NCBI GenBank assembly: GCA_963281255.1
Contig: OY725495.1
Coordinates: forward strand, 3,534,001-3,598,000
Length of the DNA stretch: 64,000 nt
Source: Aphrocallistes beatrix
Lineage: Eukaryota > Porifera > Hexactinellida > Sceptrulophora > Aphrocallistidae
Direction of reading: 5' to 3'
This document shows positions 9,480 to 20,449 of the stretch, in pieces; within the stretch, counting starts at the first letter, position 1; each line of letters begins with the position of its first letter. The notes beneath the pieces are model-generated. The model was given only the letters and a program-made list of their open reading frames with translations. It did not search any database and was not told the origin of the DNA. Position numbers and translations under genes: made by a program.

Positions 9480-10290
9480 AAGCAATGTCGACGAATAATT
9501 TCTCATAGATCCGAAAATATAATATTCGAAATCTACAGTGCTAAAAACCCCATGTCAACCGTTGAAAGCAAGTTTCTAGCAGATTTTTGAGATTTGTTTA
9601 CTTTATGTATCTAATGTAAACAAAAGTAAACAACAAATTTATCATATGGATCTGAAAATATGATATTCGAAATCTGCACCCCTGAAAACCCCATGTCACC
9701 CGTTGGAAGCAAGTTTCTAGCAGATTTTTGAGATTTGTTTACTTTATGTATCTAATGCAAACAAAAGTAAACAAATAATTTATCATATAGATCTGAAAAT
9801 ATGATATTCGAAATCTACACCCCTGAAAACACCATGTCACCCGTTGGAAAGCAAGTTTATAGCCTATTTTTGAGAGTTGTTTACTTTATGTATCTAATAT
9901 AAACAAAAGTAAACAAACAATTTATCATAAGGATCTGAAAATATGATATTCGAAATCTGCACCCCTGAAAACCCCATGTCACCCGTTGGAAGCAAGTTTC
10001 TAGCCTATTTTTGAGATTTGTTTACTTTATGTATCTAATGTAAACAAAAGTAAACAAAAAATTTATCATATCGATCTGAAAATATGATATTTGAAATATA
10101 CACCCCTTAAAACCCCATGTCATCCGTTGGAAGCAAGTTTCTAGCAGATTTTTGAGATTTGTTTACTTTATGTATCTAATGTAAACAAAAGTAAACAAAT
10201 AATTTATCATATAGATCTGAAAATATGATATTCGAAATCTACACCCCTAAAAACCCCATGTCACCCGTTGGAAGCTAGTATCTAGCATTA
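9480..10290. repeat. ~141-bp tandem repeat array 1 (about six units)
   Basis: The anchor CCCCATGTCACCCGTTGG recurs about every 140-143 bp from 9550 to 10255. Each unit also contains TTTACTTTATGTATCTAAT and a GATATTCGAAATCTACA segment. Confidence 0.85.
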
Positions 10291-10595
10291 TTTTCAAAAT
10301 TCTTCAAATGGTGTGAAAATATGTATATAAAGGTGTGAAAATATGCAGATAATCTTTTTTATTGCCAAATACTATAATACCTTTAAGATATCAAACATAA
10401 GGTGTGGCTTTGAAATATTAATAACAATGACGATCTATTGTAGTGTCGTACAATGGTTTCTATTGTGATAGTGTAGTCATTTATTTTGTATAGAAAAACG
10501 CCAATTTTCATATCTCTACGACCTGCCAATTCTTCAATCAATTCGGACAAACAAAAACAAAAAAAAATCCTAGCATTTTAATATATAAGATACAA

Positions 10596-10676
10596 GCACG
10601 CTTCGCTTGCTTGCGCTGCGCGGCTTGCAGACACTGCGTGTCCGCAGAGTTGCCCTGCGGGCGCCTGGAGTCACTC
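10596..10676. repeat. GC-rich module, copy 2
   Basis: Near-identical to 9352-9436 and likewise placed directly before a ~141-bp array. Confidence 0.7.
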
Positions 10677-10719
10677 AATAAAACTTATTTTGGATTTTTT
10701 TTCCTTTAAATAAATATTG

Positions 10720-11110
10720 TAAACAAAGGTCGACGAATAATTTCACATGGACCCGAAAATATAATATTCAAAATCTACAGCACTAAAAACCCCACGTCAA
10801 CCGTTGGAAGCTAGACTCTAGCCCATTTTTGTAATTTGTTTACTTTATGTATCTATTGCAAACAAAAGTAAACAAATTGATCATCAAATTTACTCGAAAA
10901 TATGATATTCGAAATCTACACCCCTGAAAACCCCATGTCAACCGTTGGAAGCTAGTCTCTAGCCTATTTTTGACATTTGTTTACTTTATGTATCTATTGT
11001 AAACAAAAGTAAACAAATAATTTATCATATAGATCTAAAAATATGATATTCGAAATCTACACCCCTGAAAACCCCATGTCACCCGTTGGAAGCTAGTCTC
11101 TAGCATTATT
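10720..11110. repeat. ~141-bp tandem repeat array 2 (about three units)
   Basis: Anchors (CCCCATGTCAACCGTTGG type) lie near 10790, 10933 and 11075, with the same unit sequence as array 1 and the same downstream tail. Confidence 0.85.
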
Positions 11111-11787
11111 TTCAAAATTCATCAAATGGTGTGAAAATATGTATATAAAGGTGTGAAAATATGCAGATAATCTTTTTTATAGCCATACACTATAATACAT
11201 TTAAGATATCAAACATAAGTTGTGGCTTTGAAGTATTAATAACAATGACGATCTATTTATTGTAGTGTCGTACTTGTACAATGATTTCTATTGTAATAGT
11301 GTAGTCATTTATTTTGTATGGAAAAGGTGCGAAAAATTGTTTTCCATTTATTTTGCAGAGATGTGAAAATTTCGCTTAGATCTTAGAACTTAATCGTAGG
11401 CATATCATTTGACACCTACATGCAAATTTTCACACCTCTACGACTTCCCAATTCTTCAATCAATTCGGACAAACACACACAAAAAAAAAAAAATCCTAGC
11501 ATTTTAATATATAAGATATCATATTGGTCATATTTGGTAATTTGTCGAATATCTCGTAAACCATTTAATTTAGACGTCGAAATTATATTATTGCTTAATA
11601 GGAAGTAGTATATTTGCTATCAAATGGAATTACATTTGAATGTCTAGCTATCGCGGTTTTCAAGATATGGCCCCAACTGACCAAAACACGTTTCCATAGC
11701 AACACTGGAATGTAGCAACATTCCATGAAAAAATTCCAAATTTTTCGTATTAACCCATTCACATCTCAGTTATTATTCAATAAGTAT

Positions 11788-12371
11788 GTTGCAGTGTAAA
11801 TGCGAAACTGGTGGATTCGCGAATACACTGAATAGTTGGTGGATTCGCGAAAACTCCGGTGCAAATGCGAAACCTTTTTATCTTAAATCTTATGGTAGGT
11901 TAATTATATAACTCAAAGGCAATACGTAGTATTTACACTATTAGTAGTAATACTCAGCTGTTTCATAACTAAAAATTTGACAGTAAGATGATGTAAACAA
12001 CATGTTTTCAAAGCTACTATACAACTACATTTTTGGCGCGAGAAAGTAAAGTTTCTAAAACTTAAAACATACAAAAAAGCAAATAATATAGCATAGCATG
12101 TGGAGTGATGTATGTAATGTAAGAATAGTTTATCATCCTTGAAGATTACATGAAAACGATTTAGAATAAGGTTTTACATTCTTTGATCTTGATTAAAAGT
12201 TTTGTTGTAATCTAGTTGTTCTTATGAGAAATATAAATCAACCTTAAGATTTAAGATAAAAAGGTTTCGCATTTGCATTCGCGAATCCACCAACTATTCA
12301 GTGTATTCGCGAATCCACCAACTATATTCAGTGTATTCGCGAATACACCAGTTTCGCATTTACACTGCAAC
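11788..12371. mobile_element. 584-bp inverted-repeat element, GTTGCAGTG family
   Basis: The ends are GTTGCAGTGTAAATGCGAAA and its complement. Inside each arm a GGTGGATTCGCGAA motif is repeated, and arm sequences (AAGGTTTCGCATTTGC) pair again further in. A 12-bp direct repeat TATTCAATAAGT lies just outside both ends (11774-11785, 12377-12388). It could be a target duplication, but exact ends are uncertain. No coding frame. Confidence 0.65.
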
Positions 12372-12397
12372 AAGTATATTCAATAAGTCTATATATA

Positions 12398-12729
12398 CAG
12401 TGCACCCTCGCTAATCCGAACCTCGCTAGTCCGAACCCTCGCTAATCCGAACACTTCATTCTTACAATCCGAACACCCGAAATATAATCTTATTCGCCTC
12501 TATGCCTTAAATCAACGTTCATAATATTATATATTTCAATAAGATTGAGAAACCTCATTAAAGAAGCAATTATAACAAATTATTATCCTTAATATTCTAA
12601 CAATTCAAATTTTTTATAGTTAATACCCCATTGAATTAGTGCTATTTCACTAATCGGAACAAATTCACTAATCCGAACGATTTTTTCGATCATTGGCACA
12701 GAGCTGTTCGGATTAGCGAGGGTGTACTG
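12398..12729. mobile_element. 332-bp pogo/Tigger-like MITE with TA duplication
   Basis: The terminal inverted repeats read CAGTGCACCCTCGCTAATCC at the left and its near-complement at the right. TA flanks both ends (12396-12397, 12730-12731). The same flanking sequence in the NHL A and B 5' regions reads straight through (TATATATACTACTAAC), giving an exact empty site. Fragments of the same family occur at 18425-18465 and 19885-19922. Confidence 0.85.
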
Positions 12730-12880
12730 TACTACTAACAAACAATTCTGTGACACTAGTAATATGATACAAAATGGATATTACAGTTACACAAACTTTT
12801 TAGTATAATAAAGTATTGGTTTACCCTAATTAGTAAAAAGAAATAACACCATGAACAGATTAAAGCAAATAATAGGGACA

Positions 12881-14288
12881 CACCTGTCAACAAATTGCAG
12901 AGTAATTTGTAAACTAATAGAGATCAGTGGTACCGGGGGAGATGGGGGTGGGGTGGGTAGCTGAATCCAGGCATCATGGAGTAGCCTTTCGACACCAAAA
13001 ATCCTCTACTAAAAGTATGGAATTAAATTATTACATTTTAGTACAGTATATAATATTCTCGAGGCAGTTGTTGAACAAATTTTCATTTACTCTCGGCTTA
13101 GTATTCGCATTGAAAAACTATTCTTTATCTCGAATGCTCTTCGACATATTAGTGCTAATGTCTGGTAGATGCATCTTGAAGATATTCTGACAAAATACAA
13201 ATGCATTTTGTTTAACAAATGTAGCATCCAGTATGTTCAGGGGTTTATAGTGATGCTTGTTTATCTAAGATAGTCACAGAGTAGACTAATTAAGTTGTTG
13301 CTGAGTGAAACCTAAATTTACATATTATCGGCTACAAGGAATATAGCACCTCACTTTACCTTTGGGTGCTGCCTAATAATTTGTACACCGCTCGATAAGA
13401 ACAAACTGAATGGGTTATAAACTTGCAGTCAGCATAAGCTATACTATTAAAATATTACTTCATACTTGTCAACTTGGCCATGATAAAAGCGGGATGAGGC
13501 GTTGAATTTCGCGTTTTATGGCGGCACGCAATAGAAAAGTATTGTATTTGGAATCTAAAAAGTAGCACATAATAGGAAGATTTCAATTAAAACGGGACAC
13601 TCATAAAAATTAGCTCAATAGGAGAGCGGGACGGTTGGTATGTATAGGCTTCTAGAAAATTATACATTATACATGTATGTACATATCTCTTTGTAAATTG
13701 ATTGAAGAAACTGAGAAATGATTGTATCGAAAATTTGATTCAAAACAAAATTACCTTAAAATTACATTTTCTACGCCTCTGCCTGGTTTAGGTCGGGGTA
13801 ATAATTATGTGGGCATCCTTGATATGAAAGTATTAATGATACCTAGTACGCTTCAACTCATCCAGTTACCACAACTGGTTCGGGAAAAATATCTTTAAAT
13901 TTTATCAATATTTTAATTTTATCACTCTTTATTTACATTTTTTCGGGGATGCAATTAAAATACTGGTCTATATAATCGAATGGACTGCAAACAATTGAAA
14001 GGTTTTGATAATATTTTAATACGATACGTATGTGTGACATATAAATATTCCAGTTCCAAAGTAGTACGTATATTACTACTTTAATAATAATCGAATTTAC
14101 AAAGTGGATTTCTCGTCGCACTATTCTTCATTATGAGTAAATTCCGTTCACCTGTCTGGAACCTATTTCTGTGTGAGCCATTAACTCCAAGTATGCATTT
14201 ACAATCAATGTGATAAGCTAATGGAGTTGTGAATCTATAATTGTCAAAAAGGAATCTAGTGCTTCAAAGAAGTTATATTTAAAATTAT
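12881..14288. other. Gene-free AT-rich stretch
   Basis: I see no convincing coding region. It contains a short copy of the 6483-6773 repeat at 13776-13906 (CCTCTGCCTGGTT to ACTGGTTCGG) and scattered GC-richer scraps (12930-12960, 13480-13640). Confidence 0.5.
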
Positions 14289-14365
14289 TGCTGCAGTCCA
14301 AATGCGTTTCGATGCCAAACGCGTTTGGTGGTGTGTTTGGCGGCGAAATGCATTTGGACTGCAAC
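14289..14365. mobile_element. ~77-bp inverted-repeat element, GTTGCAGT family
   Basis: The arms TGCAGTCCAAATGCGTTT / AAATGCATTTGGACTGCA flank a short core that itself contains CCAAACGCGTTTGG. The outer bases match the palindromes at 2117 and 11788. Confidence 0.6.
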
Positions 14366-14595
14366 ACTATCATCAAGAAGAAGTAGACCAAATTAATCAA
14401 GAGTTTCCTTCTGCTATCATTCCAACTATGGATTTGAACATTAGATATTATCCCAGTAAAAATAATTTGAACTAACATTTATCACTTAGATTAAGAATCA
14501 AATAACATGAAAGAAGATAGAACTCAAAATACAAATATAATTCGGGGAAGAAAATAATGTTTGTAATAGTAAATACGGATCACTATAAGTATAAA

Positions 14596-15852
14596 CTAAA
14601 ATATTTTGATACAGTCGAATGGTTCCGCGCAAGAGATGAATATGTCACTTCGAAATAGAGCAACTCCAAAACACCCTCCAACACTCTCTGTTCCAGGAGC
14701 GTCTTTACCAATTTTATGCAATAACTCTCCTTCTGATGAGAACACTTTCAATGTTCGAGAACCAACGTCAGTGATAAGAATATTCATATCAGAATCCAGA
14801 CAGAATGAAGATGGAGTAAGAATTTGCTTATCTTTCCCACAAGTGAGAATAGATCGTAGTTTCATTCCAGACTTATCAAATGTATGTAGACAAAGAGGTC
14901 CTACGTCTAATACAAATATTTTATCAGAAGATATAATAACATCACGTGGAGATAGTAGCATTCCAACTCCTAACTCACTCACATAATTGAGTGATGTAGA
15001 ATCATACACACACACTCGGTTGTTAGCATTGTCTGCTACATAGAGCAATTCATCTTCACTTATTGCAATACCAACTGGTTTATCAAGATTTTCATTAGAG
15101 CCACCAGCTCCCTGATTAACCTTAACTAAACTATAATCTTCGATGCTGAATTTGAATATTTTGTTTTCAGTGCTATCTGTTATAAAACAGAATTTATTAT
15201 TGGCTGTGATTCCATTAGGTCGAGTAAACTGAGATTGACCGAATTGCAACAAAAATTTACAATTCTCTACATCAAACACTTGAACACGTTTATTATCTCT
15301 ATCTACAACATAGAGTAGACCGATATTACTTACGTGCATCCTCAATGGATATTGGAACTCACTATTTTCAGTTCCTACTTTCCCGATTGTCCTCTTTGCT
15401 AGAATCTTTTTGGAGTAGTCAATTCGCTGTTCATTCGAGGGTTTCACATTCACATTCACCTGCTCGTCTATGATAGCTCCTAGTGTCTCCATCTTATCCA
15501 GCATCTCAGTGAGAGGACACTCAAACCTGAGGAGAGGTTCACTAACTGACTTCTCTTTCAGATCATTGATCTGATTTTCAATCGGAGCGAGAGAAGCTTC
15601 TTGGATTTTCAACAGAAAGTTCTGCTTGACACTCATTTCCATTATTTGTGTTCGCATCTGTTCCAGTTCTTTCAGTCCAGATATTTGAGATTGTATCTTC
15701 TCTTGAATCTGAATTCTGAGTTCATTCAGTTGAGTGAGTAGCTGATCTCTTCGTTTTGTTGTTTGTTCAATTATTAGAGCGAAAGCAGTCATTATTTCGG
15801 AAGCTATTCGATCGAAAACTGATTGATCTGATTCGATATTCTGAGTAGCCAT
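14596..15852 (-). CDS. NHL gene B: coiled coil + NHL beta-propeller protein
   Basis: This is an intact 418-residue single-exon protein starting MATQNIESDQ at 15852. Residues 1-125 are strongly helical with heptads (RRDQLLTQLNELRIQIQEK). From about 165 onward there are five to six NHL-type blades (YVVDRDNKRVQVFD, YVADNANNRVCVYD, LITDVGSRTLKVFS). NHL propellers bind RNA or protein. TRIM-NHL proteins add RING and B-box fingers, which are absent here, so it resembles a TRIM-NHL without its ligase head. It is the intact twin of gene A. Paralogues C, D and E share the layout with far lower identity. Specific function unknown. Confidence 0.85.
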   Translation of the reverse strand: MATQNIESDQSVFDRIASEIMTAFALIIEQTTKRRDQLLTQLNELRIQIQEKIQSQISGLKELEQMRTQIMEMSVKQNFLLKIQEASLAPIENQINDLKEKSVSEPLLRFECPLTEMLDKMETLGAIIDEQVNVNVKPSNEQRIDYSKKILAKRTIGKVGTENSEFQYPLRMHVSNIGLLYVVDRDNKRVQVFDVENCKFLLQFGQSQFTRPNGITANNKFCFITDSTENKIFKFSIEDYSLVKVNQGAGGSNENLDKPVGIAISEDELLYVADNANNRVCVYDSTSLNYVSELGVGMLLSPRDVIISSDKIFVLDVGPLCLHTFDKSGMKLRSILTCGKDKQILTPSSFCLDSDMNILITDVGSRTLKVFSSEGELLHKIGKDAPGTESVGGCFGVALFRSDIFISCAEPFDCIKIF

Positions 15853-17038
15853 TTAGGTAGAATTAATCAATTTTGCAATGCTTGAAATAATATTATTCAA
15901 TAAGTAAAGTCTATATATACTACTAACGAACCATTCTGTGACACTAGTCATATGATACAAAATGGATATTATAGTATCTATGAGCATTTCAGTATAGCTA
16001 TGTACAGTTTAACTTGTGAAAAAGAAAATAACATTATGAACATGATAAAAGCAAATAATGGGAACATTAAATAATACTAATTCATAGTTTCTAGCCTTTC
16101 GTAGAATCCATCAAGATTAAATAAATTAAATTTTGTTACAAATATTGCAGTCATGTTGTCTAAATTAGAGGAATATATGCATACGTATAATGAAACATAT
16201 GCTGTCTGCTTCCTGGGACAGTGTGATTTACTATCTGTAACAATATAGGATCTAAGTCAAATAAATTTAATAGAACCTAGTGCCAATTTTTAAACAGTGT
16301 CATCATTACGTATCAAAAAATTTAAAAATGGACAAATTTGATTATTAATAAATAATATTTATAATAAATAGAGATTATAAATGAAAGCAATTCGCTCGAA
16401 TTGATTATTGTTTGTGTCTGTTGCTCTTCGATGATGTCAATCAGCAAGTGCTTGCAATGTTTACGTCTGGGTGTGAAGCAATCTTCTGATCAATGTGAAT
16501 CTCAATCAGCTTGTGTAATATTAAATCGTCATCAAAACATATTCTAATTTTGATTGAGGAATAATACAGAAACAAAGTCTAACACCAGTCATCCCAGTTA
16601 CATTCTGATTGCACATCACCGTGAATTATTCTAAGAGAACAGATATTGTACTACGTAATAAATATTAGTAACGTAAACTAATAAAGAATGAAAAGTCTAT
16701 CTCCCACATATATAAATACTATATGCATATTTCTCCAACATGGAGTATTATATATAAATATTCATAGTATTATTAAAGCTTACCAAGATGCTCTTCATAT
16801 CTTTGGTTATTCAGCATTCAAGCTTGACATCTAGGTTGAGCTTTAGGAGTTTAAAACACAGGTTGGGGTGAGGAGTGCACTAATCTAATTATAATATTAA
16901 GCTATATAGAGGTTATAAAGTATTGAATATATAATAATAATAATAAGAATGGATAAGTACATCAATATAGAGACAAACAAAATAATCTAAGTCATTTTAT
17001 CAAGTATTTATGATTGAGGCCATGCTTGGTAAGGCGAA
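15853..17038. other. NHL B 5' flank and AT-rich intergenic DNA
   Basis: 15853-16240 aligns with the 5' flank of gene A (5956-6290). The rest (16260-17038) is AT-rich with no coding signal that I can support. Confidence 0.5.
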
Positions 17039-17376
17039 TCAACAAAATGAAGAGACATTTTTTAAATGCATTTTTCCTACTTTGTGATTTATTAATTTTT
17101 TATTTTTATATTTAAAACAAAGGACATATGTAAAAAGGCCTTCCAATTTGGAACTAAACAAATTAGTCCAATCTTTTGAAAAAACGATTGAATCGCCTTC
17201 ACTCTGGGTAATACTACCCCACTCATCTAAACTGAAGAAAAATTCACCCCTCGTCTCTTCACTAGGGGATTGTTCAGCTATGATTTCATTAACTATAATA
17301 TTCTCATCCACTGTCGTCACTATCATCTCGGAATCCGGAACAGGTGTATTAGCTGTAACATTATGATCTGATGTCA
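17039..17376 (-). CDS. Hypothetical 112-residue acidic protein (doubtful)
   Basis: The frame starts MTSDHNVTAN at 17376. It has an acidic Ser/Thr-rich first half and a FFFSLDEWGS motif, then a basic, less protein-like tail. Nothing was recognised. The upstream extension to 17482 runs through the MITE at 17392-17484 and is not credible as protein. It could be an exon of a larger gene or chance. Confidence 0.25.
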
Positions 17377-17391
17377 TAGTGAATATATATA

Positions 17392-17484
17392 TTATGGAGA
17401 CCAAAATGTAAATCGGACAATATTTTAGTCTTGGCTCAGCCAAGATTCTCTCAAATCTTGGCCGATTTACACTTTGGTCCATAA
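17392..17484. mobile_element. 93-bp inverted-repeat element
   Basis: The terminal inverted repeats TTATGGAGACCAAAATGTAA and CACTTTGGTCCATAA surround a core with a second hairpin (CTTGGCTCAGCCAAG). A one-ended relative lies at 58199-58235 (TTTATAATTTGGTCCATGAC). Confidence 0.65.
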
Positions 17485-17866
17485 CATATATAGTTAAGAT
17501 AACTCAGCAAAATAGTCAAGACTTAGTTTTAACTTAGTTTAAGTTTAAGTTTAGTGAATAAGGCCCCAGAATACAAGAATTTCCTGTACAAACTAAATGG
17601 AATATTTAATAAATTGCTCCCTTCTTTAAAATCTCAGACTCACCATGGGAAGCTAGTTTCTACTCTTATTAGAAAATCTCTTTTCATTCTGTAAAAAGTC
17701 TAATAGTGGATTAGTTTCTTTAATTAGTTTCTAATTGATTTTGATTTGGGTTTTCCAATTCAAAATCAATTAATATCTTCTCTTCATATTTTTGAAATTC
17801 GGGAGTTGAATGATTCTAAAAGAATAAATAAAGGAAAATGGTCGTTGTTTTAGAAAATGTCAACAG

Positions 17867-18468
17867 TAGTAGCATTACGAATCGAAATACGCAAAGAGAT
17901 TTTAGCCACTCAGTGGCATAAAAGGGTCCACGGAGCTGCATTACGTGGAAAGAGAGAGACAAGCCATCTTGGTGGCCTAATAATCTAGATTTTATAAGCC
18001 CAAACCACTTTCGAAAGCCACAACCACTGATTTTAATGACGTTGTCTTCCAAACCGTCGCCTCCACCCCTACAATTTCCCTCAATTAATTCTAACACATC
18101 TTCTTCGGAGTTAGAAAATAGCATAATTATTATTTCAAGTACTATTTAATTTTTTGTCTTCTCATTTATTCATTAATTAATTGTTAGTTTATTGTTAGTT
18201 AGTTAGTTTTTTTCTTTTAAATTAAAATTAAGTTTGTTTCAATTAATGAGTCAAATGTATTTCGGAGCAGTCTGTTTATTATAAGATTATTACCAAATAA
18301 GTTAACCTAAAAGCTATAACTATAGAGTTGGATTCGGTTTCAGGTTCAGGATCCCATTATGAAATAAAAACCTTAGTATTATAAGATTACATTTATTTTT
18401 GTTAACTCCACATTTAATTAGTGATAATTAATCGGAACACGTTCACTAATCCGAACGATTTTTTAGAT
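17867..18468 (+). repeat. Duplicated block with WWP-motif frame, copy 1
   Basis: Homologous to 18983-19928 along its whole length apart from the 288-bp insertion there. On the plus strand it reads KGPRSCITWKE...KPSWWPNNL, then Ser/Pro-rich sequence. A stop interrupts the frame just before KGPRSC. It ends in a fragment of the pogo MITE (CACTAATCCGAACG). Confidence 0.6.
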
Positions 18469-18545
18469 CAGCGGTCTCAAACTGCTGGCCCGCGGGGCGG
18501 ATGCGGCCCGCAAGCTCACTTTTTTTTGGCCCGCGAAGCCGGATT
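18469..18545. mobile_element. hAT-type element end (fragment)
   Basis: Begins CAGCGGTCTCAAACTGCTGG followed by GCCCGCGG and GCGGCCCGC motifs, the terminus of the 'GCGGCCCGC' class of hAT elements. No partner end was identified. Confidence 0.6.
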
Positions 18546-18982
18546 TGGAGCAATATATGTGCACTTTCGATCACTTTAATTATCTTTTAAACCTACATGC
18601 ATTTCATTCGTGATTGCCTGTTATGTTTTCCATTTATTCCAGATCCACCCTAAAATTTATATTTCATACGGCATCAGACTGAGTGTTTGTGTCATTTATG
18701 CATTAGACCAGTTTTTTTCATTTCAGAAAAATGAACCGATCGTGTGAGATTATATTTGTTTTAAAAAGTAACCAAGTTTGTTTACATTATTTTTTTGACA
18801 CATTAGATTTTACCATAGCCTACTCAATATAAGGCAGGGATCAACCTCAAAATTTTGGACTAGGGATGAAGTAGTGGATTGTAATTATTAGTAAACCACA
18901 ATTATTTAGTATGAAATTAGCATGGTAAGTATAAGCTCCACAAACTTTCTACAACTTTTTTTAAAATACGTATTTGATTATT

Positions 18983-19928
18983 TTACATTACGAATCGAAA
19001 TACGCAGAGGTTTTAGCCACTCAGATGGCAGAAAAGGGTCCACGGAGCTGCATCACGTGGAAAGAGACCGACAAGCCATCTTGGTGGCCTAATAATCTAG
19101 CTTTTATAATCCCAAACCACTTTCGAAAGCCACAGCTGCTTATTTTAATGGCGTTGTCCTCCAAGCCGTCGCCTCCACCCCTACAATCTCCCTCAATTAA
19201 TTCTAACACATCCTCTTCAGAGTTAGAAAATACCATAATTACTATTTCAAGTACGTACTATTTAATTTTTTCATTGTTTGTCTAATCATTTATCCATTCA
19301 TTCATTGTTAGTTTATTGTTAGTTAGTTCTTAGTTTGTTTTTTTAGATTAAAATTAAGTTTGTTTCAATTAATGAGTCAAATTTATGTCGGAGCAGTCTG
19401 TTTATTACTAAGTTGACTAATTCATGTATTAATGAATAATTCGAATAATTCATAATTTATCAAGCCTGAGAAGAATTATTCAAAATTGAAAGTTTTTTAC
19501 AAGAAAATATCATGAATTATATGAATAAATTTTTCGAAAAATTCATAATTTCCGAATTATGAATTATTCGAATAATTCATAATTCTTTACCATTTTTTAA
19601 TTAATTGGCTAATTAATTAAAAAATGGTAAAGAATTATGAATTATTCGAATAATTCATAATTCTTTACCATTTTTTAATTAATTAGCCAACTTAGGTTTA
19701 TTATAAGATTATTACCAAATAAGTTAACCTAAAAGCTATAACTATAGAGTTGGATTCGGTTTCAGGTTTAGGTTGGGCACAAATCCTAAAGGAGTGAGAA
19801 ACTTAGTAAAACCAGTCATAATGAAATAAAAACCTTAGTATTATAAGATTACATTTATTTTTGTAAACTCTCCATTTAATTAGTGATAATTAATCGGAAC
19901 AAATTCACTAATCCGAACGATTTTGTTT
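18983..19928 (+). repeat. Duplicated block with WWP-motif frame, copy 2
   Basis: Here the frame is open for about 100 codons (18974-19285), containing KETDKPSWWPNNLAFIIPNH. The W-WWP pattern vaguely recalls the DNA-binding region of NRF1/Ewg-type factors, but this is a weak resemblance. It contains the hAT-like element at 19408-19695 and ends in the same pogo MITE scrap as copy 1. Confidence 0.55.
19408..19695. mobile_element. 288-bp hAT-like MITE with 8-bp target duplication
   Basis: The ends are CTAAGTTGACTAATT and AATTAGCCAACTTAG. GTTTATTA lies on both sides (19400-19407, 19696-19703). The homologous block at 17867-18468 has a single GTTTATTA and no insertion. The interior contains a ~90-bp palindrome built from ATGAATTATTCGAATAATTC and an ATTAAAAAATGGTAAAG arm. 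Confidence 0.88.
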
Positions 19929-19930
19929 AG

Positions 19931-20160
19931 TAAAGCCTGCCTCCTGTGACGATGAATAAAACCTTCAAACATATCTTGGAAAGAAATGCCAGTCAACTCT
20001 ACTACTGCCGATTCGTACAACATGCCAACTCGCACCAGGTCACAGAAAATCCCACCTTTCGCTGTGTTCTTAGATATCTCATGGAGTTGACTTGGTGCTT
20101 TTAGAAGTGTTGGTATTTGGGATGGGTTGACTGGTTCCCTTGGGAACCACTGAAAGCATT
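19931..20160 (-). pseudogene. Unidentified coding-like remnant
   Basis: A minus-strand frame of about 80 codons (CFQWFPREPVNPSQ..., LVRVGMLYESAVVELTGISF) has protein-like composition but neither a start nor a recognisable domain. It probably comes from a transposon or a lost exon. Confidence 0.3.
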
Positions 20161-20215
20161 TACTTCCCGAAGATTATACCTGCTGAAGTTATAGCAATTG
20201 ATGATATCTCTATGA

Positions 20216-20449
20216 CAGGGGTTCTTAAACTAGGGGGGGCGTAATAACGGATGAAAATGTGAAGTGATCAATAATAAATTAAGTTTTCTTCAAAACGTGA
20301 GGTTAGATATTCTTAATTATATTAGAAAATAGGTGTGTTCTCCGAGTTTGGTAGTCTGAAAAAGTGTAGGTGTAGCCGCGTAGGGGGCATGATAATTCAC
20401 AGATTGGCCAAGGGGGGGGGCATGGGGTCAAAAAGTTTAAGAACCACTG
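20216..20449. mobile_element. 234-bp hAT MITE with perfect 8-bp target duplication
   Basis: The ends CAGGGGTTCTTAAACT and AGTTTAAGAACCACTG are hAT-type termini. CTCTATGA flanks both (20208-20215, 20450-20457). The inside is G-rich and non-coding. Confidence 0.9.

Larger units (their letters stand above)
9123..11771. mobile_element. 2.65-kb element with ~230-bp terminal inverted repeats
   Basis: 9123-9353 and 11545-11771 are inverted copies (outer ends AACTGAGATGTGAATGGG). Between them the interior is a direct duplication. Each half has a GC-rich module (9352, 10596), a ~141-bp tandem array and a shared tail (10285-10500 and 11105-11330). No transposase-like frame is present. It is best described as a non-autonomous long-TIR DNA element carrying satellite-like repeats. 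Confidence 0.75.
11772..12880. repeat. Third copy of the NHL A/B 5' flank, split by two insertions
   Basis: 11772-11785, 12377-12397 and 12732-12880 together align with the 5' flanks of NHL genes A (5990-6150) and B (15890-16050), for example CATTCTGTGACACTAGT-type sequence. The coding region itself is missing here; the long-TIR element at 9123-11771 lies in its place. Confidence 0.65.

Noticed and set aside
9480..11110. Regular array that could suggest a CRISPR locus
   Set aside because: The units are ~141 bp and similar throughout, with no unique spacers, and the genome is eukaryotic.
12927..13190. 87-codon plus-strand frame
   Set aside because: Composition is not protein-like, there is no domain, and it sits in repeat-derived DNA.
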